Counted from the first letter of the stretch, positions 40,590 to 49,702 are shown. The stretch: DNA of 64,000 nt from Nitrospinaceae bacterium (GCA_018669005.1 JABJAL010000086.1:56835-120834), one strand, 5' to 3'. The notes: a model not told the origin generated them from the letters alone. A program made the numbers and translations.

Positions 40590-43500
40590 TTATCCCCTCT
40601 TCACTTTGACGGTGCCCTGGAGGTAGCGCTGCATGAACTTGTTTTCGTTGCCGACCGAAAAACCGGTCGTGGCGGGCGCCCAGACGCCTCGCCCTCCCAA
40701 GCCGCCGTCTTCGGCCTTGGTGAGCTTAACCAAGGTCTCCTTTGGGACGGTGTTAATAGCGTGATTGTCGGCCTCGCCGCCGAACATGAAGCTCATGAAA
40801 ACCTTCTTTTTATGGAAAAGGCTGTCGAGCTGATGCATGGGCATGAGCCACCCGCGCGTTATCGATTGGTGGGAGCCATATCGATAGCTCGCCTGGTAGC
40901 CCGTGTCAGCGGATACGGCACGGCCGTCTTTTCTTGTCTCGTGGCCTTTGACGCTCTTTTCTGTGGCGCCCCAGGCGCCGTGCTTAATCATCACCACGTC
41001 GTAGGGGTAGGCCGGGTTGAATTTCAACCGCAGCATCAAACGCGACACCTTGTAGAACGGATCATTCGGCTTCCAGCCAATGTAGGGCCGATCCGCCGGG
41101 TTGGCGTCCACGTAGACATAATCGCCTTCGTTGAAGCCCTGGTCCTTGGCGGCCTCAGGATTCATCTGTACCTGGTTCTCGCCAACCCCGGGCTGGCGGC
41201 GGTCCATGCGATAGGGGTCGCCGAAGCTGGTCGACCAGATGAAGTTCCAGTCGGTCACCTGCCACGATGAGTGGGTTGTATGACGACTCTTCGGGGTGAG
41301 GCAGAAGAACCGGTAACCAGCCTCCCACAACGGGTTCTTCGTATCTTTGGCTTCCTTCCAGGGAAGCTTGATGTTGCGGACCTGACGCTCGTCCCAGCCC
41401 ATATGACTTTGCGGAATGCCGTAGTCCTCGGGCCGGATGTAGGGGCTAGAGCTGATGATGACGTTTGGCAGATAGGGCGTTCCCTCGGGGCCCTCGCGCT
41501 GGACGATGAGGTTCTCCCCGTACTCGATGACCTCGGGCTCATCGTTATAGGCCTGAAGCCTTCCGGTCGGAGAATAGAAGGGAACTGAATCTTCAATCTG
41601 CTCAAGGAAGGGAATACGCGGATATGAGCGGAAGAGCATCAGAGCGGTGCCGGATTCTCCGTATTTGCCCGCCATGATGTCGTCGTATTTGTATCCCCGC
41701 GTCGGAGTTGAGGAATCCAGCAGACGCTGGATATAAACCTCGGCTTTTTTGTCCAGGGCAAATTTCCAATAATCCTCAAATCGTTTGTCTTTGAGAAGCT
41801 CACCCATTTTTTTGGCCATCTCGGCCATGATGAGAACATCGTCCTTGGTATCGTAGATGGGCTTCACGCCCCCCTTCCAAATTTGAAGGAAGGGATTCGA
41901 GCACGATGCTGTAATCTCAGGCTGCTCGAACTCCATCCAGGTGTTCGCCGGAAGGAGAATGTCCGAGTATTCAGCCGTGGAAGTTAATTCGATCTCTGAG
42001 CAAATGATCATCTCAATTTTGGGGTTCACGTTTTTGATCATCTCGTAGAGCCATTTGGCGTTGTTGAAGATGTTCACGTTCGAAAACCAAAGAGACTTCG
42101 TTGGAGAGGGCATATGGGTTTTGCCGGTGAAGACCTTGCGCCCGAATTTCGGAGTATCCACGACAAGCGGCTTATCGCCATAGTTCCAGTAGGCGGGCTC
42201 TTCATCCTTAATGGTGCCCCGCACCTTGATATCTTTTCCGTCCACCGTCGGGTCAAGGTTGGGATTGAAGGGGTCCTCCGCAATCCAGCCCTTAAACCCG
42301 GGTCCGGTCCATTTTGAACCCTGGAACAGAGCTGCCTTATAGTTTCCTGCCCACGTATGGCAGCCCGCACCCGGCCGGCCAATGTTCCCCGTCAGCGACA
42401 TGGGAAGATATTGAGCCCGGTTGGTCATGGTCGCGTGGAACCAATGGTTGACGCCTTCGCCTACGTGCAGGGCGGCAGGCTTGATCGTAGACACATCCTT
42501 GGCAAACTGCTCAATGAGCTCTTTGGGGGATTGGGTAATTTCATGGACGGTGTCGAGATCGTAGTCCTTGAGATGGTGAGATTTATACATTTCGAAAACC
42601 GGCATCACCTCGATTTCCTGGCCGCTTACCAGTTTGACGGTAAACTTCCCTTCGAGAGCCGGGTCGAGATTCTTTTCACCCAGGTGGCGGCCTACGTCAT
42701 CGCGGGAGATGGGAACGGCCTGATTCTTGCCTTTATCCCAAACCATGAAGTCGCCCACGGCCTTCCGCATTTTCGGAGTGAGGCCATGGATTTGGAATGA
42801 GGGTCCACCTGAAATATCAAAATTCTCGTAGCCGGGAATAATATCCTCTGGCCGCAACCGGCGCAGGTTATCCGTGCGGACGAGAAGCGGGAAATCAGTG
42901 AATTCTTTGACGAATTTCGCGTCATACCAACCCCGGTCGATGAGAATTTTCGTCACACCAAGGAGAAGGGCTGTATCAGTCTGCGGACGGATGGGAATCC
43001 AATAATCCGCCTTGGTGGCCGGCGGGCTGTATTCGGGTGCAACAACGATTATCTTCGCTCCCCGCTCCATTGACTCCATGAAAAAGTGTGAGTCGGGTCG
43101 CTTATTCTCGACAAGGTTTTTTCCCATGTGGATATGAAGCTTCGAGTTTCTCAGGTCGTTGAAATCGCAATCCGATGCCTGAAGACCGTGAACGAAAGGG
43201 TGCCCCGGCGCCTGGTCGCCATGCCAGGTATAGTTCGACCAAGCGCGCCCGCCACGAGCTTTCTTTGGGCTTACGCCACGGACATGGGTGTCGAGTAGAG
43301 ACATCGTGTTGGCAAACCGGTACATTCCGTACTTACCGATAACACCAAGAAGCCCCATGCCGCCCCGGAATTTCATGGTGCGCGTGCCAGCCCCGTTCCA
43401 GTGGGTCAGCGTCGCGGGATCGTAGCCTTGGTCGAGAAGACGTTTTTTACCCTGCTCTCCGCTGTAGGTTTTCGCAATTTTGATGAATCCTTTTGATGCA

Positions 43501-44033
43501 TATGTATAAGCATCGTCCCATTTCATGCGGACAAACGTATCTGTGCCTCTTGAGTCGAACTTATATTTCTTTTTGTTCTCATCGTTGAGTTCCGGGAAAC
43601 CGTCGTCGGCCCACTTTTTCCACCCGCGACGAACCATCGGGTAGCGAAGACGATAGGGCCCGTACATGCGCCGCTGGAAGGTAAATCCGTTGGGGCATCC
43701 CCGGGGGTTCCAATGATGAGAAGCTTTGACGCCATAGAGGTCGGTGATGCGGTGCTTGTCGTAGTTCTGCTCTGTTCGCAGAACTACGCCGTTGCGGGTG
43801 AAAGCCTTGAGGCGGCATTCATGGGTGCAGTTCGGCGAGCAAACCCAGGTAAAGGAGCCATCCACCTTGTACTGGTCGCGATAAACCTTCTCCCATCCGC
43901 GATTCGGGTAGTTCGTAAGCGGGTTTCCCATCTCCCCGTTGGGACTCAAGGCCGATAGTGCGAGGCCCTTACCGCTCCAGGCGATAAGCCCGGTACCACT
44001 GGCGGCGAGAAACTGGCGTCTGGATAATTTCAT
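40590..44033 (-). CDS. NxrA-like nitrite oxidoreductase/nitrate reductase catalytic subunit
   Basis: Type II DMSO-reductase-family molybdoenzyme of 1147 residues, the length of NxrA. A Tat signal (SRRQFLAASGTG) makes it periplasmic. The N-terminal [4Fe-4S] ligands are Cys65, 69, 73 and 113 (CSPNCTHEC and RGCPNG). The expected Mo ligand is Asp273 in SNYTWHGDQAPGHP, the NxrA/NarG position. LYGVKASHHWNPRG, MERGAKIIVVAPEYSP and IPIRPQTDTALLLG match the NxrA pattern. As I recall, Nitrospira NxrA has Asp in place of Cys69. The enzyme family interconverts nitrite and nitrate; members are also used as nitrate or chlorate reductases, so direction is unproven. GGAGGA lies in the end of the previous gene, which ends 1 base earlier. 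Confidence 0.9.
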   Translation of the reverse strand: MKLSRRQFLAASGTGLIAWSGKGLALSALSPNGEMGNPLTNYPNRGWEKVYRDQYKVDGSFTWVCSPNCTHECRLKAFTRNGVVLRTEQNYDKHRITDLYGVKASHHWNPRGCPNGFTFQRRMYGPYRLRYPMVRRGWKKWADDGFPELNDENKKKYKFDSRGTDTFVRMKWDDAYTYASKGFIKIAKTYSGEQGKKRLLDQGYDPATLTHWNGAGTRTMKFRGGMGLLGVIGKYGMYRFANTMSLLDTHVRGVSPKKARGGRAWSNYTWHGDQAPGHPFVHGLQASDCDFNDLRNSKLHIHMGKNLVENKRPDSHFFMESMERGAKIIVVAPEYSPPATKADYWIPIRPQTDTALLLGVTKILIDRGWYDAKFVKEFTDFPLLVRTDNLRRLRPEDIIPGYENFDISGGPSFQIHGLTPKMRKAVGDFMVWDKGKNQAVPISRDDVGRHLGEKNLDPALEGKFTVKLVSGQEIEVMPVFEMYKSHHLKDYDLDTVHEITQSPKELIEQFAKDVSTIKPAALHVGEGVNHWFHATMTNRAQYLPMSLTGNIGRPGAGCHTWAGNYKAALFQGSKWTGPGFKGWIAEDPFNPNLDPTVDGKDIKVRGTIKDEEPAYWNYGDKPLVVDTPKFGRKVFTGKTHMPSPTKSLWFSNVNIFNNAKWLYEMIKNVNPKIEMIICSEIELTSTAEYSDILLPANTWMEFEQPEITASCSNPFLQIWKGGVKPIYDTKDDVLIMAEMAKKMGELLKDKRFEDYWKFALDKKAEVYIQRLLDSSTPTRGYKYDDIMAGKYGESGTALMLFRSYPRIPFLEQIEDSVPFYSPTGRLQAYNDEPEVIEYGENLIVQREGPEGTPYLPNVIISSSPYIRPEDYGIPQSHMGWDERQVRNIKLPWKEAKDTKNPLWEAGYRFFCLTPKSRHTTHSSWQVTDWNFIWSTSFGDPYRMDRRQPGVGENQVQMNPEAAKDQGFNEGDYVYVDANPADRPYIGWKPNDPFYKVSRLMLRLKFNPAYPYDVVMIKHGAWGATEKSVKGHETRKDGRAVSADTGYQASYRYGSHQSITRGWLMPMHQLDSLFHKKKVFMSFMFGGEADNHAINTVPKETLVKLTKAEDGGLGGRGVWAPATTGFSVGNENKFMQRYLQGTVKVKRG

Positions 44034-44034
44034 A

Positions 44035-45048
44035 TTAAATATCCTCCATGCTAGAGCCAGAAAACGAATTAGAAGTGCGAGCGATTATTTGATTTGGAGT
44101 TCCGGATGAATTTGTTGAAAACGCCGCCGTGAACAAATAACGGTTGGCGCATTGTGAGCAGATACCCTGCTTGGGCTCCCAGTCAGGATATTCTTCATTA
44201 ATGACTTGAGAGAGTTCATCTCCCGTTTCGGCCCATTCGTGTGTCGGAAACTGGCAAAGCGGGCACGAAGAACCGGGCCCATACGTGCGATGGAGTTCAA
44301 CCTCATCGGAAATATCAGCGGCAATGTTTAAAATGGCGCATAACGAGACAGCACCCGTGACCATCTGACGAAGTTCCCCGCTAGAAAGCCGGTATCCGCC
44401 CCACAAGATTTCAATAACCCGATCAGCCGCCTCGGTACCCAGGTTTGAAAAGAGGGATTTGAATTCACCGGCCCGCTGCTCCTTTAGACCTTGAGGAAGA
44501 TGCCACTTGCTCTCGAGCCTTCCATCTACAGAGAGATCCCACAGCGTGCGGTACCGATCACGGAAAAGGGATTCCTCGGAAGGAGAAACTTCAGAGAGGG
44601 GGCGTGTGGTGTCGTATCCAAAGGCAGGGTCTAGAATGTCGAGAATATGGGTCAGTTCATGCCGAAGTAGATACCGGCACCGTTCTACGTCCAGTAGCGA
44701 ATCGCTTCGGATTTGAATTCCAAGTTGCATCCCGTCTTCACTAAGTTGAGCGCCCTCTTCATCGCGCCGCATTACTCGGGTCAAAATACATACGGATGGA
44801 AGACGGGCTTCTTTGTCTACCTCCTCAAATATTTCACTTACCCGCTCCGGATATCCAAGAGTCCAGATAAATTTTCGGTACAAGGACGAAAAAGCCGCCC
44901 CACGTTTGCGGAGCGGTGCATTTTCGTAGATATCATCCGCCTTATCTCGGAAAGACTTAACCATACTCAAGTCTCCCGTCTGAACTCTCTGGCGAAATTC
45001 TTGTTCAACCACCTCTTCTGAAAGTGCATCGTCAAAAATAAAGTTCAT
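44035..45048 (-). CDS. Zincin-like protein with C-terminal zinc ribbon, first gene of nxr-like operon
   Basis: Unknown protein of 337 residues. It has HExxH (HELTHILD, 130-134) followed by a WDLSVDGRLE block (about 170-179) like the W-x-x-x-x-D-x-x-I/L motif of metallopeptidase-like domains, and a zinc ribbon formed by CPLC (262-265) and CSQC (297-300). No signal peptide or membrane helix, so it is cytoplasmic. The start lies 1 base-pair group from an AT-rich promoter region; the stop is 1 base before the catalytic subunit ATG, whose ribosome site lies inside this gene, so both are translationally coupled. A maturation or proteolytic quality-control role for the large enzyme is inferred. Confidence 0.75.
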   Translation of the reverse strand: MNFIFDDALSEEVVEQEFRQRVQTGDLSMVKSFRDKADDIYENAPLRKRGAAFSSLYRKFIWTLGYPERVSEIFEEVDKEARLPSVCILTRVMRRDEEGAQLSEDGMQLGIQIRSDSLLDVERCRYLLRHELTHILDILDPAFGYDTTRPLSEVSPSEESLFRDRYRTLWDLSVDGRLESKWHLPQGLKEQRAGEFKSLFSNLGTEAADRVIEILWGGYRLSSGELRQMVTGAVSLCAILNIAADISDEVELHRTYGPGSSCPLCQFPTHEWAETGDELSQVINEEYPDWEPKQGICSQCANRYLFTAAFSTNSSGTPNQIIARTSNSFSGSSMEDI

Positions 45049-45930
45049 TGAAACACCTCACTCTGAGGGGTAAGAGCACCACCCAAAAACACGAAAAAAT
45101 TAGGTGCTATGGTTTGGTAGCAAAATTAAAATATTACAAGAGATTATGATGTTATTATCCTAATATTGCCTTGATCCTCCACTTGTGCAACTTTATTTTT
45201 TTATCAATAGTTAATATTACGAAATATACGGCTACAACATGTTGATAATAAGTGAGTTAAACTATTACTTTTTTGGATGGGGGGGCAAAAAGATGCTTTT
45301 AACCGACAGGAAGAAAAGAAATACCTGTCCATGGCGAATTCCTAAGCAAACTACGTAGGACCGGAGTAAGAGGATATGGACAATCCTCTGCCTTGCAACA
45401 TACACCCGCACCGACCTCATACGACCCTCTCAGACGCGTTTTTAGATCCCAGGAGCGACTTTCTCATTCGCTCTGATCCCTGGAGTCAGTCGAAGAAAGA
45501 TCGGATCGCAGGGGATCGGTTTTTCTTGGGGGTTCCGAATTTTTCTTGTGTTTGTACGAGGCGAGCTTACATCTATATAGATGCACCATTTCGCCCGTCA
45601 TATCCGGGGGGGGCATCCTGAGGCTTTTGTTCCTGAGTACAAGGGATCCGTTAGTTACCTCGTAGAGTCGCATCGACTTGTACCAGCGGGGGATCCGTTT
45701 TTTTTACCGAGGCTTTAGCGGCCACGCTGGATACCCATAGATTTGAAATAATTTTTACCCCCGAAAGCAGCGTTTGATTGCCAATAATAAAAGACCAAGT
45801 TGGATGGGGAAGAAGATGCGTATGTTAAAACGATAATCCGCGTCCGAATGGCGAGGCGGGGAATACTTCATCAGGACGCTGAAAAGTAACGTCTTGCAAT
45901 ATAAAACCGAGGGGTCATGTAAAAAGGCCC
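45049..45930. other. 882-base gene-free region upstream of the nxr-like operon
   Basis: Bases 45049-45300 are AT-rich and should contain the operon promoter; the dyad CAACATGTTG lies at 45235-45244. Bases 45385-45455 match the repeat at 28043-28113. GGGATCCGTT occurs twice near 45648 and 45691, with a GGGATCGGTT variant near 45514. Short G runs are frequent (45281 on, 45606 on). Just before 45931 the integrase frame is broken by a TGA. The whole stretch looks like degraded mobile DNA with a promoter at one end. Confidence 0.5.
45385..45455. repeat. Short dispersed repeat, copy B
   Basis: Partner of 28043-28113, with shared words GCACCGACC, CATAC and ACGCGTTTTnAGATC. It lies between the promoter region of the nxr-like operon and the integrase remnant. 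Nature unknown. Confidence 0.5.
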
Positions 45931-46200
45931 GTGTGGAGAGCTTGCAGGAGGGCAGGGATTAGGCGAACGGGCTGGCACGTGCTCCGTCACACCTTTGCAT
46001 CGCACTTGGTGATGAGGGGAGCACCTCTAAACGCCGTGCAGGAACTCCTGGGGCACGCGGACATCCAGATGACGATGCGCTATGCGCACCTAAGCCCTGA
46101 CGCTAGGCGAGACGCAGTCAAACTTCTCGATGGTCACGGCACTATAGTGGCACTTCCCCCAAGAGTGGGGGAAGTCGAACCGCAAGTAGTTGAAAAATAA
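45931..46200 (+). pseudogene. Tyrosine-recombinase (integrase) C-terminal remnant
   Basis: Only the last 89 codons of a phage-type integrase survive. They keep the catalytic [11 protein letters not shown] (His and Arg of box II), [16 protein letters not shown] (His and the Tyr nucleophile) and the usual C-terminal tail. The upstream frame has a stop and lacks the N-terminal and core-binding domains, so it cannot work alone. The stop codon lies 9 bases from the encoded CCA of ssrA, exactly where an island integrase is expected. It points back into the nxr-like segment. Confidence 0.8.
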
Positions 46201-46208
46201 AGAATTAA

Positions 46209-46570
46209 TGGTGGAGGCGGCGGGAATCGAACCCGCGTCCGAAAGGCTTCAAACTTGAGCGTCTACGCGTGTGTCCGGCGGTTTAAGTTTCGCCCGGGCT
46301 CGCGCCCACCGGCGAGGCTCTTCTCCGGGCTAGTCCGATTAAATTTCGCCCACGCCCCCTACGGACCGAAGAGTTCGAGGGCTAGTCCGCTTAATGGCAT
46401 CTCGACCCCCTCCTGCGAACAAGGAGAGGCGAGACGCTCGCTAGCGTTTAAGCAGCGAGAGCCAGCTCAGTGTCGGCTGGTGTGTTTTGCCACATTGTTA
46501 ACGGGGCCAAGTGGCGTCCCCGACGCGCAACTCAGTCGTCAGTCCCTCCCGTCGAAACCAGATCGCCCCC
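46209..46570 (-). ncRNA. ssrA: tmRNA
   Basis: A 362-base transfer-messenger RNA. The 5' end (46570 downward) reads GGGGGCGATCTGGTTTCGACG, here cut to 20 bases, the universal tmRNA start. The 3' end has the T-arm GGTTCGATTCC and CGCCTCC-A-CCA at 46219-46209, pairing with GGGGGCG to form the acceptor stem; CCA is encoded. The tag frame ends GAG CTG GCT CTC GCT GCT TAA (ELALAA). The likely resume codon is GCC at 46477, giving tag ADTELALAA, though the start is not certain. It acts with SmpB, whose gene lies 108 bases upstream on the same strand, to rescue stalled ribosomes. It also serves as an integration site. Confidence 0.95.
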
Positions 46571-46678
46571 AAAAGATGTGCACACCCTCCGGCGAAGCGA
46601 TCCGGGCCGCCAAGGGGGTGTTAAAATTCATATGCGGATACAGCGATATTCAGTTTCAAATCTTATCGCTGATGTCGT

Positions 46679-47149
46679 TTAATCTCTATCCCTATTTCGG
46701 AGTACGAGTTCGCGCTGTACCTCGCGATTAACGGTGCGCTCTTTTAGCTCCTGACGCCGGTCGCCGTGTTTTTTTCCGCGCCCGAGGCCAAGTTCGAGCT
46801 TCGCCCGTCCTCTTTTAAAATACATTTTCATTGGCACGATGGTTAGGCCGCGTTCTTGCGTCTTGCCAAACAGGCGATTTATCTCATACCGATGCATAAG
46901 GAGTTTTCGCCGCCGGGTGGGCTCATGATTATTGATATTTCCGTTGGCATAGGGGCTGATGTGACAGCCGACCAGCCAAACCTCCCCACCGATAACATCG
47001 CCATAACTCTCCTTGAGATTCGCCCGCCCCTCGCGGAGGGCTTTCACCTCGGTTCCCGTCAGGGCGATTCCGGCCTCAAAGGTCTCCTCGATTAAATAAT
47101 CGGCCCGCGCGCGGCGGTTATCGGCAATTATCTTGATCCCGTCCGCCAT
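46679..47149 (-). CDS. smpB: SsrA-binding protein SmpB
   Basis: A 156-residue OB-fold protein that binds tmRNA and places it in the ribosomal A site. It begins IKIIADNRRARADYLIEETFEAGI, followed by LTGTEVKALREGRANLKESY, ISPYANGNINNHEPTRRRKLLMH and IVPMKMYFKRGRAKLELGLGRGKKHGDRR, all standard. The basic tail VNREVQRELVLRNRDRD is the part that enters the decoding centre. I start at the ATG at 47149 with GGGGTGG upstream; a GTG three codons earlier is possible. The ssrA gene lies directly downstream. Confidence 0.97.
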   Translation of the reverse strand: MADGIKIIADNRRARADYLIEETFEAGIALTGTEVKALREGRANLKESYGDVIGGEVWLVGCHISPYANGNINNHEPTRRRKLLMHRYEINRLFGKTQERGLTIVPMKMYFKRGRAKLELGLGRGKKHGDRRQELKERTVNREVQRELVLRNRDRD

Positions 47150-47249
47150 GAGAGCCACCCCTTCGCCTCGAAATTTGATATCTGCTCGACAAGAACCATT
47201 ATCGGTCCGAAACGCAAATATCTAAAATCAGCCCGCATCCCAGAAACAA

Positions 47250-47280
47250 ACGAGGGAGACCGGCGGACCGGCTCCCTCGT
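47250..47280 (-). terminator. Rho-independent terminator after rnr
   Basis: ACGAGGGAG-A-CCGG and CCGGCTCCCTCGT form a 13-pair stem with one bulge and a four-base loop. Reading on the minus strand, the hairpin is followed by TTTGTTTCTG, a fair U-tract. It lies 83 bases past the rnr stop and before smpB, so it should end the rnr transcript and separate it from smpB-ssrA. Confidence 0.75.
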
Positions 47281-47362
47281 CTCTGTCGAAAAGGAATATA
47301 GGGCATCTTCCCAAAAATCGCCACCCTTGAATATTCACCTGGCAGCCTTACTTCCAGGACGA

Positions 47363-49702
47363 CTAATGCCTCCTGTCCCCCTTTTTTCGGAGACTTTTCT
47401 TCCGGGGAGATTTGGTTTTCCGCTTGGGACCGCTTCCGGCGCGGATAGTGCTGCCACGGGCATCAGCAACACGCTGGGGCCGTTTTCGACCAGCGGTGCG
47501 AGCGCTCCGGCGAGCGCTGGTTGCCCCCTCTGGGACTCCGTGCCCGCCTCCCGCCAGAAGCTGAAACGTCACCTCGCGGCGAGCCAGATCCGAGGCCACA
47601 ACGCGCACCGTCACCGGATCGCCCAGGCGAAGACGCCTGCCCGTTCGCTCACCGAGGACGGAGTGCTCCTCTGGTAAATGGATATAATAATCGTCGGTCA
47701 TCGATTCAAGCGGAATCATTCCCTCGACAAAATTCTCATCAAGCTCCACAAACACCCCAAAACCTGTCACTCCCGAAACATGGCCCGTGCAACGCTGGTC
47801 AATATAGTCCCGCATGAAAAGCGCTTTTAGAAAACTCTTCATCTCGCGTTCGGCCAATTCGGCCTGCCGCCCGCGCTCGGAGATTTCAGCGCAAATCGAG
47901 GCAAGATTTTTATGGTTAGGCTTGCGACGATCACCTCGCATAAGCCGCTTGAGCCGCCTGTGCACAAGCAAATCTGCATAGCGCCGAATCGGCGAGGTGA
48001 AGTGGGTATAAGGCTCAAAGCCAAGCCCGAAGTGAATCCCTGGGTCGGGTTCATAACAGGCGAGCCTCATGCTCCGGAGCACCAGCATGTTCACATATCG
48101 CTCGATGTCCTTGCCCGCCGCCGCGTCGATGACGGCCTGGAGTCCAGTGCCTTTCATCAACTCCTCAGACGAGAGATCGGGCAGACCCAGACGGGCAAGC
48201 GTTCTTCTCAAGAGCTCTATCGACTCCTCATCCGGCGGGGCGTGGACCCTGTAAACGGCGGCGCCTTCGGCATCCTCAAGCATTTTCGCCACGGCACGGT
48301 TCGCCGCCAACATGCATTCTTCAACCAGGCGGTGCGCCTCGTTTCGGGGCGAGCGCTCAATCGCGGTGGGATGTCCCTTCTCGTTCAAGTGAACAATGGG
48401 CTCGGGCAGATCAAAATCGAGGCTTCCCTCAGTCATGCGGCGAGCTCGAAGCTGGCCAGCGAGGGCCGCAAGCTCTGCCAACGGGCCGCGAAATGACAGC
48501 GCCTTTTCATATTCTTCTCGCTCGAGAATCTCTTCTCCTTCAAGCACGGCGCCCGCACCGGCATAGGTAAGCTGGGCGCTTGAGCGAATACGCGCCACCG
48601 TTAGCCGAAAGTCCACCTGGCGACCCTTGTCGTCGAAGTCCAGAAAAGCCGACAACACCCTTCGCACCTCTCCCTCCCTTAGGGAGCACACATCACCCGA
48701 AAGACATGGGGGTAGCATCGGAATCGCCCGATCAGGGAAGTAGACGCTGTTGCCGCGCAGGGCAGCCTCTTTATCGGTCTCATGGCCCGCTCGAACGTAG
48801 TGACTCACATCCGCAATATGAACACCGAGCCGACGACCACCGTCCGCCAGAGCTTCGATGGAAAGCGCATCATCATGATCGCGTGCGGTTCTTGGGTCGA
48901 TGGTAAATGTTTCAAGTTCGCGTAGATCGGCGACTCCCCTCGGGAAGGGCTCGTCCTCGCCCGGCGGTTTTAGTCCCTCGGCTTCCTTTATCGCAGCAGG
49001 TTGAAAATCCTCGCGGATACCCCACTTGGCGATGATCATTTCTTGCTCGACAGCCGGATCGTCCGGGTAGCCAAAAGCCCGGGTGATCACCCCCCGCGCA
49101 TCCTCCCGAACACCGGGATAGGTTTCGATCTCGACCTCCACCCACTCGCCATTTCGCGCGCCACCACGCTTGGAAGCTGCTACCTGAATGATGTCGCCGA
49201 TTCGCTTGTCCTGCGGCTCAACCCATGCCCGTCTTCTGTCGGTGACGAGGCGGCCAACGAGGGTTTTGTGCGCATGCTCGATGACATCTACAACGCTGCC
49301 GTCGCGGCGGCCATCCGGGTGGGTATGCTCCACACGGGCCGCGACGCGATCACCATCCATCGCGCCTCTCGTGCGCAGCCGCTTGATGAAAACATCAGCC
49401 CCAGGCTTTCCGGCCCCCGGCTCATCATCGGCAATGACGAAACCGTAGCCCTCCCTATGACCGCGAAAGACGCCTACCAAGATCGAAAGGCTACTTGGTA
49501 GGGCAAATTTCGCATGAACTCGAATAAGGACACCATCGCCCGAAAGCGCTCGCACCCGTTTTCGAAAGGCCGGACGATCATCGGCGGGCACCTCAAGGGA
49601 TCTGATCATATCGCGAAGCGCCATGGCACGATTCTCGCGGCCCAAAAGGTCGAGAATTTCCTTGTCCGTGATATTCGATGCGGGTTTACGGGTCACAATC
49701 AA
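47363..49702 (-). CDS. rnr: Ribonuclease R
   Basis: 3'-5' exoribonuclease of 779 residues. Order of domains: an N-terminal winged helix (1-70), cold-shock domains (about 75-230, VGVFRGHREGYGFVI), the RNB catalytic domain (about 260-590) with TIDPRTARDHDDALSIE, the acidic cluster that binds Mg, and HFTSPIRRYADLLVHR, and an S1 domain (about 625-710, GHVSGVTGFGVFVELDENFVEGMI). The last 60 residues are a Lys/Arg-rich tail like that of other RNase R proteins. RNase R degrades structured RNA and works with SmpB-tmRNA on stalled messages; those two genes are next door. The start is a TTG, with a GTG two codons in. Confidence 0.95.
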   Translation of the reverse strand: MIVTRKPASNITDKEILDLLGRENRAMALRDMIRSLEVPADDRPAFRKRVRALSGDGVLIRVHAKFALPSSLSILVGVFRGHREGYGFVIADDEPGAGKPGADVFIKRLRTRGAMDGDRVAARVEHTHPDGRRDGSVVDVIEHAHKTLVGRLVTDRRRAWVEPQDKRIGDIIQVAASKRGGARNGEWVEVEIETYPGVREDARGVITRAFGYPDDPAVEQEMIIAKWGIREDFQPAAIKEAEGLKPPGEDEPFPRGVADLRELETFTIDPRTARDHDDALSIEALADGGRRLGVHIADVSHYVRAGHETDKEAALRGNSVYFPDRAIPMLPPCLSGDVCSLREGEVRRVLSAFLDFDDKGRQVDFRLTVARIRSSAQLTYAGAGAVLEGEEILEREEYEKALSFRGPLAELAALAGQLRARRMTEGSLDFDLPEPIVHLNEKGHPTAIERSPRNEAHRLVEECMLAANRAVAKMLEDAEGAAVYRVHAPPDEESIELLRRTLARLGLPDLSSEELMKGTGLQAVIDAAAGKDIERYVNMLVLRSMRLACYEPDPGIHFGLGFEPYTHFTSPIRRYADLLVHRRLKRLMRGDRRKPNHKNLASICAEISERGRQAELAEREMKSFLKALFMRDYIDQRCTGHVSGVTGFGVFVELDENFVEGMIPLESMTDDYYIHLPEEHSVLGERTGRRLRLGDPVTVRVVASDLARREVTFQLLAGGGHGVPEGATSARRSARTAGRKRPQRVADARGSTIRAGSGPKRKTKSPRKKSLRKKGDRRH

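Noticed and set aside
40590..44033. Membrane-bound NarGHI nitrate reductase
   Set aside because: There is a Tat signal, no NarI gene, and the alpha and beta sequences follow the NxrA/NxrB pattern with a soluble haem partner.
45376..45673. Short frames upstream of the integrase remnant
   Set aside because: No ribosome site, no known motif, and they overlap the short dispersed repeat.
47912..49501. Open frames on the plus strand across rnr
   Set aside because: They are complementary readings of RNase R codons in GC-rich DNA; no family motif and no spacing to neighbours.
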